Of a stretch of DNA of 64,000 bases, positions 51,843-63,990 are shown piece after piece. The notes beneath the pieces are model-generated. The model did not search any database, was not told where the DNA came from, and saw nothing but the letters and a program-made list of their open reading frames with translations. Numbering within the stretch: position 1 is the first letter of the stretch; each line of letters opens with the position of its first letter. The DNA comes from Rhizophagus irregularis (Eukaryota; Glomeromycota; Glomeromycetes; Glomerales; Glomeraceae): assembly GCF_026210795.1 (NCBI RefSeq), contig NC_089453.1, forward strand, positions 1,862,501 to 1,926,500, given 5' to 3'. Made by a program: the position numbers and the translations under genes.

Positions 51843-54658
51843 ACGATCTGATTCATATTTCAAAAAGCCTACAAAAAAGAAAAAAGGAATCATTAACAAA
51901 CATTTCCTAAAAAAGTTAACTATAAATTAAGTTTTGCAAAAATTGCGAAACTTACCATTTTGTCTACCAGAAAATCCGTAGACCTACAAAAATAAGAAAA
52001 GAAACATTAGTCAACGTTTCTTAAAAAAAAAATTATAAAATAAAGTTTCGCAACGTTTTGTTGCAAAATTTACCTATTACCATCCGCAATTCAAAATCTG
52101 AAGCCTAATAAAAAAAAGAAAATGGAAATGTCAGTAAACATTTCCTAATTAAAAAAATAAAAAAAATGGGTTTTGTAACGAAAAAATGTTACGAAACCTA
52201 CATTATCTGAATTTCCATATTTCCAGAAACTGAACCTATAAAAAAAGGAGAAATGTTCAGTTAGAACGTTTCTTACTAAAGAATAAAACAAAAAAAATGG
52301 AAGTTTCGTAACGAAATGTACGAAACTTACCATTTTCCAAAATTTCAAGTCCCAGAGGTTGGCCGAACCTACAAAAAATAAGAGAAACGTTCAGTTAGAA
52401 CGTATCTTAAAGAAAAAAACAAAAAAAAATGGAAGTTTCTTATGAAACTTACCGTTTAAAGACCCTTTTCTAACATTAAGTTTTTTGAAACCTAAAAAAA
52501 GAATAAAGGAAACATTAGTAAGAGTTTCCTAATAAAAAAAAATTAAGTTTCATAATAAAATATTACGAAACTTACCCAATCATTCTTCCGTTCTAAACTT
52601 GCTGATCCTACAAAAAGGATAAAGGAAACATTTAGTAAACGTTTCCTAATAAAAAATTAAAAAAATTAAAATTTCGAGGGAAACCCTTCGAAACTTACAA
52701 TATCCAAGATCCGAAGTTTGAATACGCTGAAGGTCCTACACAAAAAAAATATAGGAAACGTTAGAAACGTTCCTTATAAAAGAAATTAAAAAAAAAAATT
52801 TTTTTAAAAAGTTTTGAAGCAAAATGCTTCGAAACTTACCCTTTCCTCTGTTTTCCAAAAAAAATCCACAAAAAAAATAAAGGAAATGTTAGTATAAAAA
52901 ACTAAAAAAAAAATTTTTTTTTAAAAGTTTCAAAGCGTAAAATTACGCTTCAAAACTTACCCTTTTTCCTGCTTTTCAAAAAAAAGACCTACAAAAAGAA
53001 TTTAAAGAAACGTTAGTAAACATTTCTAAAAAAAAAATTAAAAAATAAATGAAGTTTCACAACATTTTATTGCGAAACATACCATAACATTAAAGTTCTT
53101 CAAAATCCCGTTTAGAAAAGAAATCCGCAGACCTAAAAAAGAAAGAAAAATGAAACGTTACTAGTCACATTTCATTAAAATAAATTAAAAAAAAAATAAT
53201 TTTACCTGTCCGTGAATCATCCAGGAAGCGGTCCTAAAAAAATAAAAAAACGAAACATTAGATACGTTTCGTTAAAAACAAAAAATTAAAAATTTTGAAG
53301 GTTTACCTTCAAAATTCCCGTCTGTGAGCCATCTGAAAGTTGCGGTCCTAAAAAAAACAAAAAATCAAAACGTTAGACACGTTTCGTTAAAGACAAACAA
53401 TTAAAAAAAATTTTGAAGGTTTACCTTCAAAATTCCCGTCCGTGAGCCATCCAGAAAGCCGCAGTCCTAAAAAAAATAAAAAATCGAAACGTTAGGTACG
53501 TTTCGTTAAAAAACAAAAAATTAAAAAAAAAATTTCAAAACGTTTTTTAACGTTTCGTTAAAAAATGAAAAAATTGGAACGTTAGCCAACGTTCTGATTA
53601 AAAAATTAACAAAAATTATTTTGAAACGTTAAAAAATATTTCGATTAAAAAATTAAAAAAAAATATTATGAAACGTTAAAAAATGTTTCGTTAAAAGAAG
53701 AAAAAATAAAAAAATCAAAACATTAGCTAACGTTCTGATTAAAAGAAATGAAAAAAAAAGTTATTAATGAAATGTTAAAAATGTTTCATCAAAACAAGAA
53801 AAAAAAAATGTAAATTGGAACGTTAGCTAACGTTCCAATTAAAAAATAAAAAAAAGTTATTAACGAAAGCGTTAAAAACATTTTGTTAAAAAAAGAATAA
53901 AAAATAAAAAATCAGAACGTTAGCTAACATTCCGATTAAAGAAAAAGAAAAAAAAAGTTATTTACGAAACATTTTTCAACGTTTCGTTAAAAAATGTAAT
54001 AAAAAAAATAATCAGAACGTTAGCTAACGTTCTGATTAAAGAAATTAAAAAAAAAGATTAAATGAAACGTTTTTCAACGTTTCGTTAAAAAAAGGAAATA
54101 AAAAAATAATCAGAACATTAGTCAACGTTCTGATTAAATAAAATGAAAAAAAAGTTATTTACGAAACATTTTTCAATGTTTCGTTAAAAAAATGTAATAA
54201 AAAAAATAATCAGAACGTTAGCCAACGTTCTGATTAAAGAATTAAAAAAAAATATTATTTTGGAACGTTTTTCAATGTTCCAAATAAAAAATGAAATAAA
54301 AAAATTAATCAGAATGTTAGCCAACGTTCCGATTAAAGAATTTAAAAAAAAATTATTTCAGAATGTTTTTCAACGTTTCGAATAAAAAATGAAAATAAAA
54401 AAATTAATTGGAACGTTAGCCAACATTCCGATTAAAGAAATTAAAAAAAATTAATAAATCAGAATGTTAGCCAACGTTCCGATTTAAAAAATTAATAAAA
54501 AATAATAAATCGGAACGTTAGCCAATGTTCTGATTAAAAAAAAAAAGAATAATATTTTCGAAACGTTAAAAAACATTTCGTTAAAGAATGAAAAAGTAGT
54601 TTCACAGTTTCGTTGCGAAACTTACCAAAAGTTCAACATTTTTCCATATAAGACTCAT
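51843..54658 (-). CDS. Micro-exon array 3: about 14 tiny exons with hairpin introns
   Basis: Unknown family. The first exon starts at ATG 54658 (MSLIWKNVELL, 33 nt, ends 54626). After a 1159-nt intron come exons 53466-53425 (42 nt, DCGFLDGSRTGILK), then 41, 28, 50, 28, 37, 32, 39, 38, 34, 31, 28 and 26 nt; the last are 52104-52074, 51983-51956 and 51868-51843. Introns are mostly about 85-110 nt (87, 90 and 97 nt for the last three). Almost every one begins GTAAGTTT-, forms a hairpin over or just after the donor (for example TTTTGAAGGT-AA-ACCTTCAAAA), then carries a second hairpin GGAAACGTTTACTAAATGTTTCC-like with the branch site in its loop, then a T-rich tract and AG. Exons are open in at least one frame and resemble one another, but lengths are not all multiples of three. 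Full-length chaining meets stops, so exon skipping, a non-coding RNA, or decay are all possible. Confidence 0.45.
53540..54600 (-). repeat. About 21 alternating hairpins inside the 1.16-kb intron
   Basis: Two hairpin types alternate every ~50 bp (period ~98 bp). Type A reads GGAACGTTGGCTAACGTTCC on the minus strand, with CTAAC at the loop. Type B reads CGAAACGTTGAAAAACGTTTCG. They are separated by A/T linkers. Type A equals the branch-site hairpin of the neighbouring short introns, so the intron looks like a tandem expansion of that module. Confidence 0.85.
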
Positions 54659-54699
54659 ATTTCAGGAATTAATGACCTTATATTACGGAGTTTACATAG

Positions 54700-54928
54700 T
54701 TTTTGGATAAAACTTTTTATAGGGATGAAGGGGAGAACGAAAGGGTTATGGGAAAATGAAAGGGAAGGGGAGAACGAAGGGGAGAACGAAAGTGTAATGG
54801 AAAGAAAGAAGGTTATGGAAAAACGAATGGAAAGGGGATAACGAAAGGGTAATGGAAAAATGAAAGAGAAGGGAGAACGAAGCAAAAAAAAATTAAGCTT
54901 TGCCAAAAAAAGCTTAATTTTTTTTTGC
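54700..54928. repeat. Purine-rich minisatellite and adjoining perfect palindrome
   Basis: GGGAGAACGAAAGGG / AATGGAAAAATGAAAGGG units repeat to 54880. Then 54882-54928 is an inverted repeat, GCAAAAAAAAATTAAGCTT and its complement around a short loop. The minus-strand frame 54906-54655 across this strand-biased DNA is not a credible protein. Confidence 0.7.
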
Positions 54929-55375
54929 TATATTGCAGCTACAGCGGTAATTATTACTCTAGTATCACGTGATAGATATAAAGTACATTACGCAATTGCC
55001 AAAATAATTTTTTTTTTAAATATTAAGTTTAATATATATAAATATATACTTGAATTAAATAGTGCAGTAGTTAAGATCGTCAGATAAATAATAGTGTAAG
55101 TTGAGGTGTTTGGTTCGGTTCCTAAGGTAAGTAAAAATAAATATAATTTTGATTTAATTTAAAATATATATAATATATATTAATATACGGCATTGAACAA
55201 CAATGCATAATGTGTTGAACTACACATTAGAGTTGAATGACGTGTATATTAACATTAAGCGTTGATATACTCCAGTATACGGGTGTTGATTAATATTGTA
55301 AAATGCATTAACAACTAGCTGGTGTTGATCAACGCGTATACTGGTGTGAATCAACACTTTTCAAACTTGCTGATG

Positions 55376-56207
55376 AAGTTTAAAAATTGATAAGTATTGA
55401 ATAAAAAGTAAAATAATTCTACAAAAAATAATATAGCATTGAACAATACAATGAGCAATTCTTGAGTGAATAATGTTCAGTAAATGTCAATAATCAGTAC
55501 ATAATATTATTTTGCGTATTGTTTAAAGCTTCCAGCCAAATGGTTCCAATTTTTATTTTTTTTGATAATGTGTCAAAATAACTCGCCATCTATTGATGCT
55601 AAAATGATGATTTTGGCATCATTTGAAAGCTCTCGATAAGAGGATTCTAATGAGCTCTTAATCGTCTTTCTACGATCACTGGATGGTGAGTTATTATGTG
55701 AAAATGATTCTGACCAATTAAAAAAGAATTGAAAATTGTAACTGTTCAGAGCTTTTTTATTATTCAATGTTTTGATCATTGAAATGATCAATGCACTAGT
55801 ATTATTGGTTTAATTTTTTAATATAAAAATTATATTGTAATGGATAAAATAATTAAAACAATATATTATTTTTATTTAATAAATTTTAGTAAAAACTTCA
55901 TTATTTAATTAAATATTAATTAAATTTAATTGTTTTTTCATTTCTTAATTTTTTTTAAATTTTTTTTTTATTTATCTCTTTGACGATGATTAAAGAAAAA
56001 AGATGATCAAACAAAATTTTTTTTTCACAAAAGTTTATTATTTGATAATTAAACTTAACAAGCAATAAGAGTATCACAGAAGTGCCCAATTTATGATTTT
56101 ATTCTAATGATGTCAAAAGAAGCAATATTTGTATATAGCAATATTTTTTGAAATATTAGCATTAAACAATGTATTACTATTGAAATTGTGAATATGCAAT
56201 ATGCATA
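55376..56207. other. AT-rich intergenic region
   Basis: One 72-aa minus-strand frame (55791-55573, with [33 protein letters not shown]) has a somewhat gene-like composition but no motif or splice partner. Otherwise featureless. Confidence 0.4.
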
Positions 56208-56556
56208 TTTTTTTTTTTTTTTTTTTTTAAACGAAGTCAACTTTATTTAGAAATAAGAAAAATTAAAAAAAGGAAAAGATCTACATTATATAACATTTAG
56301 TAAAGAACACGATCGAACTAATACTATAATATTATTAGGGACTTAAGATTTTATGTTCAAAAGAACTATCTACCATCCTGCTCACCAAAATAGGTTTACT
56401 AAACTATCCGCATAACTACTACTATTCGTATAGACTTCGGTAATGTTATATAAAAACTCACCACAACTCCTTTAATTACTACTACAACATCAAAGATAAT
56501 AAAAATAATACTACAAAACACTACCGTAATCAACAATATTATAGTAATCTATTGTA

Positions 56557-59500
56557 TTACCCAAAATAAATATGACTTTGAAGACTTTGTAGATTAAAGT
56601 ATTTCTTATTTTTCAATTTACGCGTTTTGTCAATAAACTGCTCTTTACCAAAATATTGTTTTTTAACATTTTTATCAATTCCCAAACCTCTATCAATTTT
56701 ATTAAGTTTATTACACCTCACTTTCCAAAAAATCATAGATTTATCCAAAATTTCATTCCTAAAATTATATGACAAAATTTCAACTTTTGATTTCGTAGAT
56801 AATAATTGTTTAAAAAAATTAATTAACGAACAAGGAAAGAAACTTTTAATTAAATCTATGAAAGTTATGTGATCCTCTGATACTTCAAGTTTCCAAATAT
56901 CATTGAGATTTTTAATATGTTCAAGAGTAATATGATTAATAGGATCTAAAATTTTATTAATTTCTAAAAGAAGCCAATTTTGTACTCCTGAAATTAAATC
57001 ATCCATATTCTCTCGTCTTTCTTCACAAAACCAGATATGATTGAAATCTTCTTCATCCTCTTCACACATAGGACAAAACCTTTCTTTATATAATGAAAAT
57101 AAAGTTCTTTTAATTTGTTCAATGCAAGGAAGTTCTTCAATCATCAACTGAATTTTGTGTCTTCTAATTTTTGATTCTTTGAAATCAGTGTATAATTTTT
57201 GTTTTTCTCCCAAAAAATTATTAAAAAAAATTGACCAATCTATTTCACATTTTCTATACTTATCATTTCTATTTAAATTTAAAAACCTTTCCAAATTTTT
57301 CGTATTGGTTGTTAATGTAATTAACTTTCTTAAAGATTTTTCTATAACTATGCCATTCCATTTGGGAATCTAAGGAAGATCATAAAAATTATTATAATTT
57401 AAATTAATTCCTAAATTTTGATCATTATGTGCCAAAGAAACAATATTGTTGACATAATTATTTAAAGAATCATCTGTATGAGCATTAACTTTAAATATAT
57501 GAACAGATAAATTATTTTCTTTAATAATATTCATAATTATTTTCCAAAGAATGTTGTTATTACTAATTTTAAAAATTTGTCTAGTAATTAAAGTAAAATT
57601 ATAAAATTTAAATTTTTCAAAATTACTAATAACGCTAGCACTATCTGTATAAACTGTTAAATTACTATTAGAAGGTGCTATTAGCAAAGTAATTAATAAA
57701 GCAAAAATTTCTGCACGTGTTGATGAAATCCAATTATTATAAGATGATATTAATTCCAAAATTTTTTGCAAGGACAAATTATAAAAAGTTGTTCCAAAAG
57801 TAGCTGATACATATTCTTTGGTAATATCTTTAATTGAACCATTTGTATAGCAAACAAAATCTTTAACATTTGAATCATATAAAATTTTTCTTGAATCAAA
57901 TAATTTCTGTTTATCTAATGATAAATCTATATATTTTTCAATAATATCTAAACTATTTTCATCAAAACATAATTGATAATTATCATATGAAGAGTAATAT
58001 AAAGAGTTTCATTTAAAAAATTGCTTGATCATATCTTATAATATTTTCCATATAATTATGTTGTGCTTCCTTTAGAAGATATGCCTTATATCCCTTCCAT
58101 TTAATAAGTCTTTTATATCTCACTTCATATATTTTAGTTTTCATTGATTCTATTATACATTTACCCTCTATTTGACCAATATTATATTCACAACCATTAC
58201 ATACTTTAATAAACAAATTAATTTCACTTGTGTCTGATATTCTTTTAAAATGTTTAAAAATATATGTAAAGGGCTTTTCTTCAATTATTTTTCCATAAAT
58301 ATTTTCAAAATGAAACATATTAAAAGATGTTATAATATTATTAATATGAATATTAATTGGTAAAAATTCATAACCACCCAAATTTGTGACTACATTATTA
58401 TCTATATATTCCTCTTTAACATGATAATTTTTTCCATTAGTTGTAACTAAAGACTGAATTTTTTTATATATATTTGGCGTATTAACTACATTACTATTTC
58501 TATTATTACTAAGAGCAAATATCTTATTTTTTATATTCCACCATGTCAGAAGAGTTTTGTTATCAGGAAATAAAAATTGGTCCAAAAATATAAATTATTC
58601 ATATGTAAAATTTTTATATTTTTCAAAAAACTTTCAGTTCCAACAATTTCCATAATATGACGACCCCTTCCTAATACAGTACTATTTTTCCCAATATTGT
58701 GTTTATTAAATTCTATACTAAAATTATAACTTTTCATTAATAATAAATTATTAATAATAAAATTATTTTGCAAATGTTGACCCATAAAGATTAAATCTTT
58801 ATTAGAAAAAGGAAAATTAATTAAAGGATTGAAAGGTAAAAGTAGTTTATTTTGAATATCTACTAAACGAATCTCCATTATTTTTCCTAGAATTCCTTGA
58901 TCATTAATTTGAATTATAAAATTATTAACCTTAGCTTGCAATTGATTATCAAAAATTGAATGAATATTATATAATAAATTCAATTCCATAATTATATTTG
59001 GTGCAGTTGAAGCTAACTTTAATTTATTTTTAAATTTTTTTCTATAAGGAACCATGATTTTTTCACAATCTTTTTCTGATAGTATTATCATTTGTGTCCT
59101 ATATTCGATACATGGTAATATTACAGCATTAAAAATATAGGAACTAATTTTGTCTGTTATGCATTTGTTCTTCAGCAGGTTATTACTTAAATTTTTGACT
59201 TCATCAAAGGCTTGTTGTTTAATAAAATTGTTATCATTATATATATTGAACCAAACACCCAAGATTCTAAGACTTTCTGTTTTTCCTTTAGGTTTGATTT
59301 TGATTTTCTGATTGCCAAATTCTAACTCTATTTTTTCATTAAAATTAAAATTCTTTTTCTTAAGTAACAATTCAGATTTTTCTTTATTTATTTAAATATC
59401 ATTAAGAGTATAGAAGTCATCAGCTGTTTTTAATATTTTTTCTAATTCTTCTTTATTGCCAGCTAACATATTAGTATCATCCATATATGCCATGCTGGTA

Positions 59501-62500
59501 ATGTTTTGTTTTACTTCTACCTCTATATTTTCATATAAATTGATTTTCTTTTTTGCCTTTACACGATATCCAAAGTGTTCTTGCTGTATGGCAGTAAGAA
59601 GTGGATTATAATATATATACCACAAAAGTGGTGAGATTATTTCCCCTTGATCGATTCCAACCATTACATCATATGGATTACTTAATCCTCCTGCTGTAAA
59701 TACACTATTTTTCCGTCCCAAAAATAACTCTTTTGTTAAATTAATAAAAGAACTTGGTATTTTAAAATGTTGCATAGCTTTTTCTAACATAAAAATATTA
59801 ACACGATCATACGCTTTTGACATGTCTAATGATAAAATCCACAGTTCCTTATTATTCTCATTAGCATCTTGAATTATTTCATTAATAATCCTTAATGGTT
59901 CAAAAGTTGAACTGAAAGGCAATCCAGCAAATTGTAAACCTTTAAGAATTTTGTTTTTCTGAAGAATTGTTGATAATCTTGCATTCATTATTAATACCAT
60001 TAATTTCCTAGCCGTTTCCAACAAAGTTATTGGGTGTTGTAACCAAAGATATGGAATAGATTACACAGAAATTAATGTCAGATAGTGATAATTAGTTAAC
60101 TGAAAATATAATATGGATAAATAATTAGCCGATGGGTAAATAATTAACTGATAAATAATATTTATAGTTTAATTTAGTCACGAGAAAGTCATATGATAAT
60201 ACATCTTTTATTTCTTATTATTTTCTTAAAAATTTTTAGTAGAAAAAGAATAGTAGATAGTAGAAATAATTTTCTTAACATGTATAAATACAAGTGGGAT
60301 TCATTAGGAATTCTGCAGTCAATTTTTGGCTCAATAAAATAATATTAAAATATTAATTATTGAAAGTTATTCAAATATGAATATGCTCATTGTACGCTTG
60401 AGAATTAATTAATATTATATTATAAGTTCAGAGAAGTAAAGTAAGGGAAATTATCCCAGTTTAATTATTATATAAATTGAAATAAGAAGTTAAGAGAACT
60501 CTTGCAGTTTATAAGAGAAATTATGAGAATGTAAGAGATATAAATGAAAGAGAGCGAGAAGTTAAGAGATTATAAAATCTAAACCAAGCATAATATTGAA
60601 TTGAGATTGAGTTTAGTCTACTGATATGTGGCAGGTATCGGTGACAACGTGTATTAACTAGTTGACAACCCCATGGCTTTGGTTTCGGTATAGGATAAAC
60701 ATTAGCATATTTCCATTCTAATGGTATCTCTTGATTATTAAAAATTAAAATAATTAATTTTCTAATAATTTCTTTAAATTCTGGAGATGTGTGTTTCAAC
60801 ATTTCATTACTAATACCGTAGGTCCAGAAGCTTTATTATTTGATAATTTATTTAAAGCTTCACTCAATTCATCATTTGTAGGCTCTACCATCAAATCTTT
60901 ATAAATTTTATCATTAATTTCATCTTGCGAAAAATAAAATTTTGCCATTATTCTGATAAAATCTTAGGTTGGTTTGTTGATTCTGCAATATTTTGAAAAT
61001 GATCATTTACAATATCTTTTATTTTTTCTTCATCAGTGATTAATTTATCTTCATTATTTTCTTTAATTAGAACTCTGTCTAATACAATGGATTTAATTTC
61101 ACATTCCATTACACTATTAATCATACGTTTTTGATTTTCTAATAAATCTTCATAGCGTTGGTCAATTGCCAGTTTAATTTTTTCTTCTTTGAATTGTAAA
61201 AGATTGTAATTATATAGGATTAAATAAATTTGATATAAATTTTTTATTTCTTCAAAAATTTCCTTGACACTTTTGTCATCCTTAGGAATTTTATTCCAAC
61301 AATAATCACTTTTTTCTCTTCCAATTTCCAATAATTTTTTTCTATATGTAATCTAATTTCTGATCACATGATTTCTTTTTCTTGAATCTTTAATTGAACG
61401 TCTGAAATTTATTAAAAATTTCATTACTTTATATGCATTAGATATTTTCATTGGGTTGACTCAACTTTTAGTTAATTTGATTTTTTCTATTGGAATACAA
61501 TTTTTACTAGCTTGAACAAGACCTTTTTTGATCTTATCCCATATATGATTAATATTATTTTTATCGTTAAAATTAAATTTTAAAATTTCTGAATTTGAAA
61601 TGTATTTATTAAGATCATTCTGAAATAATTCCCACTGCTCTCCATCCATTTTATCATACTTATAAACTTCTTTACCAATCAAATCTTCTGACCATATTGA
61701 ATACACTAACATTCTATGATCAGTATTAATTGTTGTTGTATTAACAATTTTGCATTCTTGTGTTTCTGAAAATAAATTTTCTGTTACCCAAATGTAATCT
61801 ATTCTAGAAGGATTTTGATTTGTATTAAAAGAATAGAAAGTATTTAAGGAATGTTGTGATAAATTATCAAACATGATATAGAAAGGATCATAAAAATTTT
61901 GTTCATCTTCAATCATTCAAAAAGTTTATGTTCTTTTTTTATTTTACGATTATTATTTTTATCATCCAGATATTTTTCATAATGAAGATTAAAATCACCA
62001 AGAAGAATAATTTCTGCATTTTGTGCTTTACTTTCTCTAACCAATTCTTTGATTTTATCAAAATAAATTTTAACTTCTTGATTAAAATTGTCTAAAGTAA
62101 CTCGTCCAGATTTTCCATAATAATTAATAATTAATGATTCTCATTTTTTTATTTCCACTAAAAATAAAATCAACATATATAATTCTTCCTTTGAAGCTAT
62201 TATAATTGACTATATGCCGTGCATAATTTTTCTTAATAATAAGACCTATGCCATTTCCCCTATAATTAATTTCCTCATTTGCAAAATAAGTAACATAATT
62301 ATTTCTATAAAAATTAAAAGAATGTTTTGCCATTTTGTTCAATATATTAGTTTCTGATAGACCCAAAATAGTTATATTATATTCACCTAATATATCAATT
62401 AAGAATTGTTTTTTAACATCAGTTATACCTTTAATATTCAATGAAGCTATTTTAATTATATCTGATAAATTGAGTCGTTGACGTGTTTTCAGACGATAAA

Positions 62501-62600
62501 TTTGTTGATTATTTAAATTTGAACGTGATTTTTGATTAACAGGAAAAGGATTATTATAATGTTTTTTCTTAAAAGAATGTGTTTTTTTATTGTTCATCAT
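56557..62600 (-). pseudogene. Pol of the second LINE, many lesions
   Basis: Readable blocks in order: 62600-62124 (endonuclease start, ASLNIKGI, GLSETNI), 61916-61461 (SRIDYIWVTE, NTDHRMLV), 61331-60948, 60802-60650 (FPEF-type RT start, IPKPKPWG), 60024-59392 (LDMSKAYDRV, GIDQGEIISPLLW, MAYMDDTNML), 59370-58546, 58585-58013, 57777-57370 (RNase H: RAEIFALL, VYTDSASVI) and 57294-56557 (CPMCEEDEEDFNHIWFC). Breaks include an in-frame TAA at 59392 after TLNDI and frameshifts between most blocks. The first RNase H Asp is also changed: the homologous motif reads YTNGS instead of YTDGS near 57840. The solo LTR splits the RT domain between NTR and PIT. Confidence 0.85.
60038..60646. mobile_element. 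Solo LTR inserted in the LINE's RT domain
   Basis: About 609 bp beginning TGTAACC and ending GGTGACA (TG...CA ends, inverted TGTNACC). It is flanked by GGTGT on the left and CGTGT on the right, an imperfect 5-bp duplication. No internal retroelement genes are present. Removing it rejoins the LINE frame (NTR to PIT). The internal part has a T-poor strand with TAAGAGA/GAGAATT words. The superfamily (Ty3 or Ty1 type) cannot be told from the LTR alone. Confidence 0.6.
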
Positions 62601-62646
62601 TAAAGATAATATTTAAAGGGGTATTTAATCCTCATGGGATTCATTA

Positions 62647-63340
62647 GGCCGCTCCAATTTAATAGTTTGTTTAACATCCTAACTTTATATAAAAATTGAG
62701 GAGGGAGGGGATCAAATTAAGTAAACATTTAAAAATAAACATATAAATTAATAACCTTTACTTTTACAAGTTTGGCAAAATGAATATATAGTAGTAAATT
62801 TTTCTTCAAGCTATCATCTGACTCTAATAACTCATTTTTTCCCTACAATAAAAACAAATAATTTAATGATGATATGAATAATATACAGCTTCAATTGGAC
62901 TACTACAATAGATTTTTTGTCTAACATAAACTTTTTGTAATGATTATGTATTTCAGGAGTTATAGGAGATCCACAAATATAAATCACATTATTTAATAAA
63001 ATTTCTAAATTAGTTTTTTCTTTATCACTCTGCAATTTTACTAAAAATATATCTTGGTTTATTACAGATAGTGCAATTGATAAGTTTACATATACTACTA
63101 TTATTAATTGTACCACTAGAAATATAGATTCAGATGCAAAGAAATTTTTTTATTTATTTTTATTTATTTTTATTATGAAAACATAGATTCGGGAGATTCA
63201 AAGAAATTCCTTTAAATATTGTACAGATCGGCAATATTGTTATAAATCATGTGATATAACATAATGTTTGTTTATCTTTAAAAATTTTTCAAAAACGAGG
63301 GGGTGGAGTACGTTAAACAAACTATTGAATTGGAGTGGCC
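62647..63340. mobile_element. Internally deleted copy of the TTA transposon
   Basis: 694 bp with ends GGCCGCTCCAATTTAATAG and CTATTGAATTGGAGTGGCC, and TTA on both sides (62644-62646 and 63341-63343). Inside, a decayed piece of the transposase C terminus remains (NLEILLNNVIYICGSPITPE, about 63020-62940), matching the full copy at 45791-46129. It lies inside the second LINE, so it transposed after that LINE inserted. Confidence 0.88.
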
Positions 63341-63483
63341 TTATTGTCAATAATTTTATCCCTTGAAAATTATTAACGTCATTATTATTGTCAGAAGTAA
63401 AATTTTTGAAATATTTTTACTCATAGTTGATAAAGCATCACCGAATCTATTAATTTCGTTATTTTGTTTGTTTAAACTATTTT

Positions 63484-63990
63484 CTATATCTGAAGATCCT
63501 GAGGCTTCAAGTTGTTCATTATCAACTCTTGATCTTTTGTTATTCTCATTTTGTAAGGCGATTGTACTTCTATCTTGATTGACTTTAATATTTTTTCCTG
63601 AACTTGTTGTAGACTTGTTTTCTTTATATTTATAAAATTCAGATTTAATACGATAGTTTTATTGTTGGATTTTTTTGAAATCATTAGCTAATTTATTCAA
63701 ATTCTCATTAAGTTGTTTAATTTGCGTGAAAATTCCCTGACTTTTCATTAACGTTATTATTTCTATCATGTGAAATATTTTTATTCCAATATCTATTAAT
63801 ATTTCCATTATTATATTTAGAATAATTATTTGAATTATTACTTTGCTGACATTTTTCAAATGAATTTTATTTTGTTAAATTTGCATAACTGCCTTTTTTA
63901 AACTTCTTGTTATTTTCTTGATGAAACTCCTTAAGCTTTTGCTTTCTATTCATTACACGTGGTTTAGCAGATGGTTCAATATCACACTTA
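63484..63990 (-). pseudogene. ORF1 remnant of the second LINE
   Basis: A first block near 63990-63870 reads KPRVMNRKQKLKEFHQENNKKFKKGSYANLTK then stop. Other blocks (63859-63659, QLNENLNKLANDFKKIQQ; 63684-63484, TSLQQVQEKILKSIKIEVQ) look coiled-coil-like. Basic, hydrophilic and broken, it fits a LINE ORF1. Its 5' part lies beyond the window. Confidence 0.5.

Larger units (their letters stand above)
51315..55375. mobile_element. Candidate TIR-bounded element enclosing micro-exon array 3
   Basis: CATCAGCAAGTTT at 51315 is mirrored by AAACTTGCTGATG ending at 55375. Both subterminal zones also share AACGCGTATA and GTGTTGA/TCAACAC words (51330-51550 and 55190-55360). Together they suggest the two ends of one 4.06-kb element. 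No clear target duplication is present (only AA/AA), so the claim is tentative. Confidence 0.4.

Noticed and set aside
53540-54600. CRISPR-like regular repeat-spacer pattern
   Set aside because: Repeats are diverging palindromes of two types with A/T linkers rather than unique spacers. The DNA is eukaryotic and the array sits within a spliced context.
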